Source of the DNA: an uncultured Acidobacteriota bacterium
GTDB lineage: Bacteria; Acidobacteriota; Thermoanaerobaculia; Multivoradales; SZUA-115
DNA length: 44,977 nt
Direction: 5' to 3'
Assembly (NCBI GenBank): GCA_937867335.1
Contig: CALMKX010000111.1
Location: 1-44,977 of the forward strand
The position numbers and the translations under genes were made by a program. Shown here piece after piece: positions 1 to 9,335 of this stretch (the stretch's first letter is position 1; the number at the start of each line of letters is the position of its first letter). The notes beneath the pieces are model-generated. The model saw nothing but the letters and a program-made list of their open reading frames with translations. It was not told the origin of the DNA and did no database searches.

Positions 1-1
1 C

Positions 2-1243
2 GGAGGGCGGGGCCGCTTCGGAGGCCGAGCGGGTGGCGAACTCGGGGGCCCCCGAGCCGCGCCCGAGCCCGAGATGGGCAGCGGGCAGGAGCGGTTCGCC
101 GACAGCCCGAACCGTCGTGGTCCGCGCTCCCGCGGGCTCAACGAGAATTACGCCCGGGAGCTTCTCGAGCTCCACACCCTGGGCGTGGACGGCGGCTACT
201 CCCAGCAGGATGTGGTGGAGGTGGCGCGAGCGTTCACCGGTTGGACTCTGGTGCCAGCCGCGCGTGAAGCGCAGCTCGATCGCCGGCTCGACCGCGCCAG
301 GCGGGCGGGCGGCCTGGGATTCGTGGTCGAGGGCGATTTCCTCTTCCGGGCGGACGCTCACGACGCCGGATCGAAGCAGGTGCTTGGCACCCGTCTGCCG
401 GCTGGGCGTGGCCTCGAAGACGGCGAGCAGGTGCTGGATCTGGTGGCTCGCCATCTGGCCACGGCCCGCCATCTCGCCCGCAAGCTAGCGATCCGCTTCG
501 TCTCCGACGAGCCGCCTGGTCTGCTGGTCGAGCGCCTGGCGAAGACCTTCAGCGCTTCCGGGGGCGACCTTCGTGCCGTGATCCGAGCGCTGGTCGAATC
601 CCCGGAGTTCTGGGCCCCGGAAGCTCGCCGGGCGAAGATCAAGAGCCCTTTCGAGCTCGCGGCCTCGGCTCTCCGGGCCACGGGAGCGGAAGTTTCCGAT
701 CCCGTGGAGACGATCGAGTGGATCGGCCGCATGGGCCAGCCGCTCTACCTCTACCAGGCGCCAACCGGCTTCCCCGAGGTGGCCGAGCACTGGGTGAGCA
801 CAGGAGCGCTGCTCTCGCGGATGAACTTCGGCCTGGCGCTCGCGGCGGGCCGGGTGGGGGGCGTGCGGCTCGAGCTGGCCACCTTGGTGGGCGAGCGGGA
901 ACCAGAGTCCCGCGAGGAAGCGCTCGACCTCCTCTTGCCGCTCCTGCTGCCCGAGCGAGAGACGGCGGCTCTGCGGCCGCAGCTGGCGGCGGCGGTGCGA
1001 GAAAGCGGGCTTGCCAGGAAGGTGGCCGAACGCTCGGAGCAGGCTGGCGGGGCGAGCGCGATGGAGGACTACGGCTCGCTCGAGGAGGATCCGGTCTTTT
1101 CCCAGCTCGAGCCGGGCCGGGACTCGCCCTACGGCCGCCTGTTCCAGCGCCATCGTCGTGCCGCAGGAGTAGAGCACGAGCCCACGGCCGTCGAGCAGGT
1201 GGTGGGGGTGATCCTGGGCTCGCCCGAGTTCCAACGCCGCTAG
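2..1243 (+). CDS. DUF1800 family protein, 5' end cut by window
   Basis: C-terminal part of a DUF1800 protein, a large family of unknown function usually encoded beside an exported DUF1501 protein, as here (32 nt to the next start). Family signatures are the N-E-N-Y-A-R-E-L-L-E-L-H-T-L-G-V-D-G-G-Y block near 138-200, A-R-A-F-T-G-W-T, the R-K-L-A-I-R-F-V-S-D segment and the closing V-V-G-V-I-L-G-S-P-E-F-Q. The frame is open from base 2, so the start and signal peptide lie outside the window. The first ~50 bases show better coding bias (G/C third positions) in the neighbouring frame than in the frame carrying the domain, so a frameshift or sequence error near 50-75 is possible. Family call is sure; biochemical role is unknown. 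Confidence 0.85.
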   Translation, partial: GGRGRFGGRAGGELGGPRAAPEPEMGSGQERFADSPNRRGPRSRGLNENYARELLELHTLGVDGGYSQQDVVEVARAFTGWTLVPAAREAQLDRRLDRARRAGGLGFVVEGDFLFRADAHDAGSKQVLGTRLPAGRGLEDGEQVLDLVARHLATARHLARKLAIRFVSDEPPGLLVERLAKTFSASGGDLRAVIRALVESPEFWAPEARRAKIKSPFELAASALRATGAEVSDPVETIEWIGRMGQPLYLYQAPTGFPEVAEHWVSTGALLSRMNFGLALAAGRVGGVRLELATLVGEREPESREEALDLLLPLLLPERETAALRPQLAAAVRESGLARKVAERSEQAGGASAMEDYGSLEEDPVFSQLEPGRDSPYGRLFQRHRRAAGVEHEPTAVEQVVGVILGSPEFQRR

Positions 1244-1275
1244 TAGCCGGAATCGCAACTACCGAGGAGCTGCCC

Positions 1276-2523
1276 ATGATCGATCGAAGAATCCTGCTCA
1301 AGGCTGGCGGCATGGCCCTGGTGAGCATCGGGGTCGGCCCGGCTTTTCTCTGCCGGGCGGCGCTCGCCGCCGAGCCAGGCCGTCGCCGCAAGGTGCTGGT
1401 GGCGATTTTCCAGCGGGGGGCGATGGATGGCCTCGCGGCTGTGCCCCTGGTAGGAGACCCGGCTCTTGCGAAGCTTCGGCCCCGGCTGGCTCTCGCGGCC
1501 ACCCGCGCGGCCGGAGTGGAGAGCCTGATCGACCTCGACGGTCGCTTCGGCCTGCACCCGGGTTTCGCAGCGTTGGCGCCGCTGTACCGAGAAGGGCAGC
1601 TGGCGGTGGTGCACGCGGTGGGCTCGCCGGACTCGACCCGCTCGCACTTCGACGCCCAGGACTACATGGAGACCGGCACGCCGGGCGAGAAGGGCACCTC
1701 CTCCGGCTGGCTCAACCGGGTAGCCGAGAGGCTGGGCCCTGAGGCGAGCCCTTTTCGTGCCGTGTCGCTGACTTCCTCCTTGCCTCGATCCCTCTACGGG
1801 CCCGCACCGGCCCTCGCCGTTTCGAACCTGGCCGAGCTCCGGGTGGGAGGGGCGGCCGGCGGGGCAGCGCGCCCCGCGGGGCGCGGCTTCGAGACGCTCT
1901 ACGAGGAGACCTCCCAGCAGCTGCTGCAGGAGACCGGGCGGGAAGCCTTCGAAGCCCTGGCCTTGCTCTCGGAGAAAAAGGTCGCCTCCTATCGCCCGGC
2001 CGCCGGAGTCGACTATCCCGGCGGGGCGCTCGCCACGTCTCTGCGCCAGATCGCCATGCTGATCAAGGCGGATGTGGGCCTCGAAGTGGCGTTCGCCGAA
2101 TCGGGAGGTTGGGATACCCATGTGCAGCAGGGCGGAGCGCAGGGCATCTTCGCTCGGCGGGCCGCCGAGCTGGGCCGGGCGCTCGCCGCTTTCTGGCAGG
2201 ATCTGGGCCCGGCGGCCAAGGACGTGGTGGTCATGACCATGACCGAGTTCGGCCGCACCGTGGCCGAGAACGGCTCAGGGGGCACCGACCACGGTCACGG
2301 CTCCTGCCTCTTCCTGCTCGGCGCTCGGGTGGCCGGTGGCAAGGTGCACGGCAAGCTCGAGAGTCTGGACCGCGGTGCCCTTTTCGAGGGGCGGGATCTC
2401 CCGGTGACCACGGACTTCCGGGCGGTGTTCACCGAGGTGGCCCGAAGGCACCTGGGTGTGGCGAACTCGGCGGAGCTTTTTCCCGGCTTTTCCGGGGCCA
2501 ACGTCTCGCTCTTTCGCGGCTAG
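1276..2523 (+). CDS. DUF1501 family exported protein
   Basis: 415-aa DUF1501 protein, a sulfatase/alkaline-phosphatase-like family typically paired with DUF1800; substrate unknown. The N-terminus (M-I-D-R-R-I-L-L-K-A-G-G) carries an RR motif followed by a hydrophobic segment ending A-L-A-A, so Tat export in a folded state is likely. Family blocks are present: Q-R-G-A-M-D-G-L, S-H-F-D-A-Q-D-Y-M-E, S-G-G-W-D-T-H and M-T-E-F-G-R-T followed by G-G-T-D-H-G-H-G, where His/Asp could bind metal. A GAGGAG box sits 6 nt before this ATG, which fixes the start against a longer in-frame reading from 718 that overlaps DUF1800. Probably co-transcribed with the upstream gene. Confidence 0.9.
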   Translation: MIDRRILLKAGGMALVSIGVGPAFLCRAALAAEPGRRRKVLVAIFQRGAMDGLAAVPLVGDPALAKLRPRLALAATRAAGVESLIDLDGRFGLHPGFAALAPLYREGQLAVVHAVGSPDSTRSHFDAQDYMETGTPGEKGTSSGWLNRVAERLGPEASPFRAVSLTSSLPRSLYGPAPALAVSNLAELRVGGAAGGAARPAGRGFETLYEETSQQLLQETGREAFEALALLSEKKVASYRPAAGVDYPGGALATSLRQIAMLIKADVGLEVAFAESGGWDTHVQQGGAQGIFARRAAELGRALAAFWQDLGPAAKDVVVMTMTEFGRTVAENGSGGTDHGHGSCLFLLGARVAGGKVHGKLESLDRGALFEGRDLPVTTDFRAVFTEVARRHLGVANSAELFPGFSGANVSLFRG

Positions 2524-2576
2524 GGAGCGAAGATCTTAGCGTTCGCGGCTTAGATCGTCGCTGCTGGGCGGGGCGT

Positions 2577-2603
2577 GTTGAAATTTCTGGCAGAAACTTG
2601 ACG
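2577..2603 (+). promoter_or_regulatory. AT-richer palindromic stretch upstream of lon
   Basis: In the 162-nt gap before lon, bases 2580-2587 read GAAATTTC and 2584-2596 form TTTCT-GGC-AGAAA, overlapping inverted repeats in an otherwise GC-rich gap. A TTGACG at 2598-2603 could be a -35 element, but no good -10 follows at the usual spacing. It could be an operator or promoter for lon; the function is a guess. Confidence 0.2.
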
Positions 2604-2685
2604 TTCTCTCACTCAAGCCGGCCTCCTCGGTCGGATGTTTCTCGCCCGGCGCTGCATTGCACCGGGCCAACGAGTGGGAGCACCG

Positions 2686-5178
2686 ATGAAACTCGACCAG
2701 CACGAGCCCCTCACCCTTCCGGTCCTGCCGTTGCGCGAAGTCGTCGTTTTCCCGGGCGTCGCCATTCCGATCGCGGCCGGCCGGCCGGCCACCCTCAAGG
2801 CGATCGACGCGGCGATCGCCAACACCGAGCGCTACGTCTTCGCGGTGGCCCAGCAGGACAGCGACGCCTCAGCCAGCCCCGAGAGCCTCTACACGATCGG
2901 CGCGATCGCCCGCTTCGACATCCTCCAACGAAACCTGACCGGCGTTCAGCTGCTGCTCCACGGCGAGCAGCGAGGCATCGCCGTGCGCATCTTCGAGAAA
3001 GACGGCCACCTCGAGGCCGTGGTGCGAGTGGCCGAGGAGATGCCGCCGCTCCGCGAGGACGACCCCACCTTCGTCGGCCTGATGCGCGAGACGCAGGAGC
3101 GGGCCGCGGAGCTGGGCCAGAAGGCCGGCATCCCTCGCGAAGCCGTGCAGCAGGTGCTCGGCAGCGTGGAGGAGCCGGGCCGCTTCACCGATCTCATGGC
3201 GGCGCACGTGGATGCTTCGGTCGCCGAGCGCCAGAACCTGCTCGAGACCCTCTCGGTCGAGGAGCGGCTGCGCCGGCTGCTGGTGCTGATCCAGAAGCAG
3301 ATCGCCGTGCTCGACGCCCAGCAGGACATCAAGAGCCGAGTGCAGGAGGAGCTGGGTGACCGGCAGCGCGAGATGGTCCTGCGCGAGCAGCTGAAGGCGA
3401 TCCAGAAGGAACTCGGCGAGGGCGACGGCGGTGAGGATCTGGCCGAGCTCAAGGTCAAGCTCGATGCCCTCGAACTGCCGCCGGTCGCGCGCAAGGAGGT
3501 GGATCGCGAATTCTCCCGCCTCGCCCGCATCGGCCGCGAGGCCATGGAAGCGCAGGTGATCCGCACCTTCCTCGAGACCGTGGCCGAACTGCCCTGGAAC
3601 GAGCGCAGCGCCGACCAGCTGGACCTGCGCCACGCCGAGGAGATCCTCGATCAGGACCACTACGGTCTCGACGATGTGAAGGACCGTGTACTCGAGTTCC
3701 TGGCGGTGCGCCAGCTACGACAGGCGAAAGACCGGGCGACTCAGGTGCCGGGCGATGGCGGATCGGCTCGCCCCGAAGCCGCGCTGCCCGCTCCGGCCAA
3801 GGACGACGAGTCGGCTCGGCGGAGCCCGATCCTGCTGCTCATCGGGCCGCCCGGCGTGGGCAAGACTTCCATCGCCAAGTCCATCGCGCGAGCGATGGGC
3901 CGCAAGTACGTGCGGATCTCCCTCGGCGGCGCCCGCGACGAGGCCGACATCCGCGGCCACCGCCGCACCTACGTGGGTGCCATGCCCGGCCGGATCATCC
4001 AGGGCATGAAGCAGGTGGGCACCAAGAACCCGGTTTTCCTGCTCGACGAAGTGGACAAGCTCGGCGTTTCCTTCCAGGGGGATCCAGCGTCGGCCCTGCT
4101 CGAGGTGCTCGACCCGGCCCAGAACGACTCCTTCACGGACCACTACCTGGGCATCCCCTTCGACCTCTCGGAGGTGCTGTTCATCTGCACGGCGAACTTC
4201 GTGCAGAACATCCCGGGGCCGCTGCTCGATCGCATGGAGGTGGTGGAGTTCTCGGGCTACACCGAGCAGGAGAAGCTGGCCATCGCCCGCCAATATCTGG
4301 TTCCTCGCCAGCTCGAAGAGAACTCGCTCTCGGCCGACCAGATCGCCTTCCAGGACGAGGCTGTGGCGGAAGTGATCACGTCCTACACCCGGGAAGCAGG
4401 GGTTCGCCAGCTCGAGCGGGAGCTCGGGCGCCTGGCCCGCAAGGTGGCGCGCAAGATCGCCACCGGCGAAACCGAGCGCGTGGTGCTCGACCGCCCGAGT
4501 GTGAGCAGGCACCTCGGCCGCCCGAAGGTGCACCCTGAGCGGGCCGCGAGCCACGACCAGGTGGGAGTGGCGACCGGCATGTACTACACGCCGGTGGGCG
4601 GCGACATCATGTTCGTGGAGGCCGCCACCATGAAGGGCAAGGGCGAGCTGGTGCTGACCGGCCAGCTGGGGGATGTGATGAAGGAGTCCGCCCGAGCGGC
4701 ATGGACCTTCGCCCGCGCCCACGCTGCCTCGCTGCACATCGACCAGGATGCCTTCCAGCGCGATCTGCACATCCACGTGCCGGCCGGAGCCATTCCCAAG
4801 GACGGTCCCTCTGCCGGCATCACCATGTCGACCGCCATCGTCTCCGCCCTTTCGGGCCGGCCGGTGCGCTCGGATGTGGCGATGACCGGCGAGGTCACGC
4901 TCTCCGGGCGGGTGCTGCCGATCGGCGGCGTCAAGGAGAAAGTGCTGGGCGCGGTGCGGGCCGGCATCCGCTGCTTCGTGCTGCCGGCGGCCAACCGGGG
5001 CGACCTCGAGGATCTCCCCTTCGAGGTTCGGGAGAGGATCGACGTCCATCTCGCCGAAGAGCTGGGCGAAGCCCTGGCGGTGACGCTCCGCGACGTCACC
5101 TACCAGGAAGGACGGCTACTCTTCGCCGGCGAGAACCCGGACGACGTCGAGCCGCTCTCGAGCTTCGTTCCGCACTGA
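2686..5178 (+). CDS. lon: ATP-dependent endopeptidase La (Lon)
   Basis: 830-aa Lon protease, a cytoplasmic AAA+ serine protease degrading misfolded and regulatory proteins. The substrate-binding N-domain covers about residues 10-205. Walker A G-P-P-G-V-G-K-T is at 387-394, Walker B L-L-D-E at 452-455, and the Ser-Lys dyad is S709 (P-K-D-G-P-S-A-G) and K752 (G-G-V-K-E-K), the same 43-residue spacing as in E. coli Lon. A GGGAG box 5 nt before ATG 2686 selects this start over an upstream ATG at 2635. An Ala/Pro/charged insert of about 35 residues (about 345-381) lies between the N-domain and Walker A, where most Lon proteins run straight on. Converges on hemF with a 16-nt gap. Confidence 0.97.
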   Translation: MKLDQHEPLTLPVLPLREVVVFPGVAIPIAAGRPATLKAIDAAIANTERYVFAVAQQDSDASASPESLYTIGAIARFDILQRNLTGVQLLLHGEQRGIAVRIFEKDGHLEAVVRVAEEMPPLREDDPTFVGLMRETQERAAELGQKAGIPREAVQQVLGSVEEPGRFTDLMAAHVDASVAERQNLLETLSVEERLRRLLVLIQKQIAVLDAQQDIKSRVQEELGDRQREMVLREQLKAIQKELGEGDGGEDLAELKVKLDALELPPVARKEVDREFSRLARIGREAMEAQVIRTFLETVAELPWNERSADQLDLRHAEEILDQDHYGLDDVKDRVLEFLAVRQLRQAKDRATQVPGDGGSARPEAALPAPAKDDESARRSPILLLIGPPGVGKTSIAKSIARAMGRKYVRISLGGARDEADIRGHRRTYVGAMPGRIIQGMKQVGTKNPVFLLDEVDKLGVSFQGDPASALLEVLDPAQNDSFTDHYLGIPFDLSEVLFICTANFVQNIPGPLLDRMEVVEFSGYTEQEKLAIARQYLVPRQLEENSLSADQIAFQDEAVAEVITSYTREAGVRQLERELGRLARKVARKIATGETERVVLDRPSVSRHLGRPKVHPERAASHDQVGVATGMYYTPVGGDIMFVEAATMKGKGELVLTGQLGDVMKESARAAWTFARAHAASLHIDQDAFQRDLHIHVPAGAIPKDGPSAGITMSTAIVSALSGRPVRSDVAMTGEVTLSGRVLPIGGVKEKVLGAVRAGIRCFVLPAANRGDLEDLPFEVRERIDVHLAEELGEALAVTLRDVTYQEGRLLFAGENPDDVEPLSSFVPH

Positions 5179-5194
5179 GCGGCGAGGCTTGCCA

Positions 5195-6504
<1,310 letters not shown>

Positions 6505-6981
6505 ATGAAGCAGCAGCAGCAGTCGACGCCTCGCCGTCGCTGGTCGGCTGTGGCGGTCCTTGCCGTGATCCTCTGCTCGCCGGCCTGGTTCGTCCTCGAG
6601 GCCGAGGAGCAGACGACCGTGCAGGCGGCGCCCGCCACCCAAGCCGCGGCTCAGAACGGATCGCAGGAAGAGACGGTGACCGTCTCTCCTCTGCCCGGTA
6701 TGGTGGTCTCGATCGACCCCGCCACCGGCCGTGTCCGCGAGCCCTCGCGAGCCGAACTCGAGGCCCTCAAGCAAGCCATGAGCCTCCAGTTCCGGCGCAC
6801 AGCCCCGGCCTTCCAGCCGCGCCAGGCTGCGAGCGGGATGCTCTCCCTGGTGGTGGCTTTCGATGAGATGAACTACGCCGTGGCGCGCTACGAGAACGGC
6901 CGCGCCATTCCCAGCTGCGTCGAGGGCCTCGACAAGGCAGCCGACTTCCTGCTTCAGACGTCGGCCCTGGAGGAGAAGTAA
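6505..6981 (+). CDS. Secreted or membrane-anchored protein of unknown function
   Basis: 158 aa. A basic N-terminus is followed by one hydrophobic segment (about residues 14-33), fitting a signal peptide or anchor, then an Ala/Gln/Glu/Thr-rich linker and a segment S-I-D-P-A-T-G-R-V-R-E-P-S, reminiscent of small exported proteins with an I-D-P-x-T-G motif (the 'post-PEP-CTERM-1' type; resemblance only). The last 60 residues form a compact-looking part containing one Cys. An ideal AAGGAGG sits 7 nt before the ATG. The gene ends 3 nt before the PA-domain metalloprotease gene, so the two are surely co-transcribed; it could be a chaperone, inhibitor or partner of that protease, but nothing in the sequence proves this. 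Confidence 0.75.
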   Translation: MKQQQQSTPRRRWSAVAVLAVILCSPAWFVLEAEEQTTVQAAPATQAAAQNGSQEETVTVSPLPGMVVSIDPATGRVREPSRAELEALKQAMSLQFRRTAPAFQPRQAASGMLSLVVAFDEMNYAVARYENGRAIPSCVEGLDKAADFLLQTSALEEK

Positions 6982-6984
6982 GCC

Positions 6985-8679
6985 ATGCGAACGAAGAAGA
7001 CCCTGCTTCCGACCCTGGCTCTCCTCCTCCTCGCCTCGACCGTGCCGGCCGGCGCGGTGAATATCGTCATCAACAACGTCGATCCTCCGGGCGTGGGCTT
7101 CAACGACCCGACGCCGGTCGCCGCGGTAGGCGGCAACGGTGGCACGACTCTCGGCCAACAGCGCCTCAACGTCTTCCAGACCGTGGCTGATGTCTGGGGC
7201 AAGGTGCTCGACGGCTCGGTCACCGTGGTGATCCAGTCTTCGTTCCAGGCTCTCACCTGTTCGCCCACTTCGGGTGTGCTGGGACAGGCCGGCTCGATCC
7301 AGATCTTCTCGGACTTCTCTGCCAATGCGCGCCCGGCGACCTGGTACCACGCGGCCCTGGCCAACCAGATCGCCGGCACCGACCTGACGCCGGGCCCCTT
7401 CGATCCGGGCTTCCTGCTGCCGCCGTTCAACGACGACATTGTGGCCCTGTTCAACTCGCGGCTCGACAACGATCCGGGCTGCCTGGGCGGGATCGGCTGG
7501 TACTACGGCTTTGACGGCAACCATGGCGCCCAGATCGCGCTGTTCGATGTGGTGCTCCACGAGATCGGCCACGGCCTGGGCTTCGCCAACTTCGTCAATG
7601 AGACCACTGGAGCGAACACCTCCGGCCTGACCGATATCTACTCCACCTTCACCCGGGACATCCAGACCGGCAAGTTCTGGAGCCAGATCACGACGGACGC
7701 AGAGCGTGCCACCTCGGCCCGCAACTGCAGCAACATCGTCTGGGACGGCCCCAACACCAACCCCGAAGTTCCCCGCTACCTCGCTTTCGGGCTGCCGTCT
7801 CTGACCATCAACACCCCGGCCGCCATCGCAGGCGTGCTGCGGGTGGGCCCGGCCTCCTTCGGCCCGGCGCTCGCGGCGCCCGGCATCACCGGCAACGTGG
7901 TCCTCGCAGACGACGGTGTGGGAGTCGGTTCGGACGCCTGCACGCCGCTGGTCAACGGCGCCGCCGTTGCCGGCAACATCGCCCTGGTGGATCGCGGCAT
8001 CTGCACCTTCAATGTCAAGGTTGCCAACGCCCAGGCGGCGGGAGCCACCGCGGTGCTGGTGGCCGACAACGTGGTCGCCTGTCCCCCCGGCGGCCTCGGC
8101 GGCACGGATCCCACGATCTTGATTCCCTCGGCGCGCATCCCCCTGACCGACGGCAACGCGATCAAGGCCAACCTGGCCGGCGGAGTCAACGTCACGTTGG
8201 GCGTCAACCCGGCTCGCCTGGCCGGTGCCGATGCCGCCAAGCGCGTTCAGCTCTTTGCCACCAACCCGGTGCAGTCGGGCTCGAGCATTTCCCACTTCGA
8301 CAACATCGCCACCCCGAACCTCACCATGGAGCCGGCCTACAACGCCGACCTCCACGGTGGCCTGGACCTCACTCCCTTTGTGCTGGTGGACGAAGGCTGG
8401 AAGCTCAAGAGCGTGGTGATCGACGGTTGCAACACCCGGGTGCCGAACCGAACCCTGCCGGATTCGACCGGCTACCGCTTCATCTCCGAGGTGATCGACC
8501 GCTGCGCCGCGGGCGCCACCAACCATGGCCAGTTCGTCAGCTGCGTCAACCATGCGGCCAAGGACCTGCGCACCGCCGGCTTCTTGACCCAGGCCCAGCG
8601 CAACGCCCTGCAGCACTGCGCCGGTGAGGCGAACATCCCGCCGCACGGGCACGACGACGACGATGATGATGACGACTAG
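6985..8679 (+). CDS. Secreted PA-domain HExxH metalloprotease-like protein
   Basis: 564 aa with a signal peptide (about residues 1-25). A zinc-protease motif H192-E-I-G-H196-G-L-G-F lies after a region with several Cys. Metzincins would have a third His at the 11th motif position; here it is Asn, so the third ligand must lie elsewhere. A protease-associated (PA) domain occupies about residues 290-410, with the typical V-D-R-G-I-C-T-F-N-V-K-V-A-N-A-Q-A-A-G block. The C-terminus ends H-G-H followed by eight Asp from GAC/GAT repeats. It forms an operon with the 158-aa gene upstream and ends at a strong terminator. It is probably an exported endopeptidase; substrate unknown. Confidence 0.8.
   Translation: MRTKKTLLPTLALLLLASTVPAGAVNIVINNVDPPGVGFNDPTPVAAVGGNGGTTLGQQRLNVFQTVADVWGKVLDGSVTVVIQSSFQALTCSPTSGVLGQAGSIQIFSDFSANARPATWYHAALANQIAGTDLTPGPFDPGFLLPPFNDDIVALFNSRLDNDPGCLGGIGWYYGFDGNHGAQIALFDVVLHEIGHGLGFANFVNETTGANTSGLTDIYSTFTRDIQTGKFWSQITTDAERATSARNCSNIVWDGPNTNPEVPRYLAFGLPSLTINTPAAIAGVLRVGPASFGPALAAPGITGNVVLADDGVGVGSDACTPLVNGAAVAGNIALVDRGICTFNVKVANAQAAGATAVLVADNVVACPPGGLGGTDPTILIPSARIPLTDGNAIKANLAGGVNVTLGVNPARLAGADAAKRVQLFATNPVQSGSSISHFDNIATPNLTMEPAYNADLHGGLDLTPFVLVDEGWKLKSVVIDGCNTRVPNRTLPDSTGYRFISEVIDRCAAGATNHGQFVSCVNHAAKDLRTAGFLTQAQRNALQHCAGEANIPPHGHDDDDDDDD
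8644..8679 (+). repeat. GAC/GAT trinucleotide run encoding (Asp)8
   Basis: After CAC-GGG-CAC, eight consecutive Asp codons (GAC and GAT mixed) run into the stop codon of the PA-domain protease gene. The acidic tail might bind Ca2+ or other cations or mediate surface contacts. Triplet slippage would change tail length without shifting frame. Confidence 0.8.
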
Positions 8680-8716
8680 CGGCTGAGCCCCACGGCAGCC
8701 GCCTCGTGGATTCTCG

Positions 8717-8750
8717 AGAGCCGGGCCTTATTTCGGCCCGGCTCTTTGTT
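8717..8750 (+). terminator. Rho-independent terminator of the protease operon
   Basis: Perfect 11-bp stem AGAGCCGGGCC (8717-8727) / GGCCCGGCTCT (8735-8745), a 7-nt loop, then TTGTTTGTT. Confidence 0.92.
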
Positions 8751-8829
8751 TGTTGCGCCCTGCCACGACTCCAGGCCGGACCTGGTGCCCAGCCCGCCGA
8801 AGCCGCCACGCCCGCATGCTCTCGCGGTG

Positions 8830-8838
8830 TGCTATCCT
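8830..8838 (+). promoter_or_regulatory. Extended -10-like element for the RRM gene
   Basis: TGCTATCCT: a TG, one base, then TATCCT, as in extended -10 promoters. It lies 91 nt after the previous terminator. A transcript start near 8845 would give a leader of about 190 nt before ATG 9037. Confidence 0.35.
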
Positions 8839-8942
8839 TCTAACTAGACAAATCTGGTGAAACTGGCCCTGCGCGGTTCCTTCGAGGTTCCGATGTCGCC
8901 TTGTCGACGCTGACCCTCCGCCGGGAATTCAGGTTTCCTAGA

Positions 8943-9004
8943 GCGCAAGACTGTTAGTTGCGTACCTGGGAGGATGCGGGTACGTCGAACCTGTAACAGT
9001 GCGC
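8943..9004 (+). promoter_or_regulatory. Composite hairpin in the leader of the RRM gene
   Basis: Nested complementary blocks: GCGC 8943-8946 with GCGC 9001-9004; ACTGTTA 8950-8956 with TAACAGT 8994-9000 (7 bp, perfect); CGTACC 8961-8966 with GGTACG 8979-8984 (6 bp). The apical loop (8967-8978) contains GGGAGG directly abutting an in-frame ATG at 8974. The ribosome site used for ATG 9037 (GGAG 9024-9027) lies just 3' of the structure. It could be an RNA thermometer or an autoregulatory site for the RRM protein; function is inferred only from position and pairing. Confidence 0.5.
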
Positions 9005-9036
9005 CCAGAAGTCAGGCGGGTGCGGAGCTGGCGAGT

Positions 9037-9300
9037 ATGTCGAAGAGGATCTACGTCGGGAATCTGCCGTACCGAACCACCGCGGACGACCTTCGCCGCA
9101 TTTTCGAGGACTACGGCACCGTACTGTCTGTCAACCTCGTCAACGATCGAGAGACCGGCCAGCCCCGCGGTTTCGGCTTCGTCGAGATGAACGACGCCGA
9201 AGCGGATGCTGCCGTCGAGGCCCTGAACAACACCATGGTCGGTGGCCGCAGTATCAAGGTCAACGAAGCCCGGCCACGGCCAGAGCGCCGCAGCGGCTAG
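9037..9300 (+). CDS. RRM-domain RNA-binding protein
   Basis: 87-aa protein made of a single RNA-recognition motif: RNP2 I-Y-V-G-N-L at residues 5-10 and RNP1 R-G-F-G-F-V-E-M at 44-51, with a short basic tail (R-P-R-P-E-R-R). Such small RRM proteins occur in cyanobacteria and several other phyla, often cold-responsive, and bind single-stranded RNA. ATG 9037 gives the canonical M-S-K-R-I-Y-V-G-N-L start and has GGAG 9 nt upstream. An in-frame ATG at 8974 would add 21 residues, but its GGGAGG touches the ATG and lies in a hairpin loop, so it is less likely. Monocistronic, with an unusually long structured leader. Confidence 0.93.
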   Translation: MSKRIYVGNLPYRTTADDLRRIFEDYGTVLSVNLVNDRETGQPRGFGFVEMNDAEADAAVEALNNTMVGGRSIKVNEARPRPERRSG

Positions 9301-9335
9301 ACCCGAACAGGGCGGAGAGGGGCGGGCGTGGCAGC

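Larger units (their letters stand above)
8680..9036. other. 357-nt gap: terminator, promoter and structured leader
   Basis: Holds, in order, the terminator of the protease operon (8717-8750), an extended -10-like element (8830-8838) and about 190 nt of leader for the RRM gene, with a strong composite hairpin at 8943-9004. No separate gene is seen. Confidence 0.6.

Noticed and set aside
718-1275. Longer start for the DUF1501 gene inside DUF1800
   Set aside because: The extra residues are out-of-frame DUF1800 sequence; the ATG at 1276 has a ribosome site and starts a Tat signal.
2635-2685. Upstream ATG for Lon
   Set aside because: No ribosome site, and the 17 added residues do not match Lon; GGGAG precedes ATG 2686.
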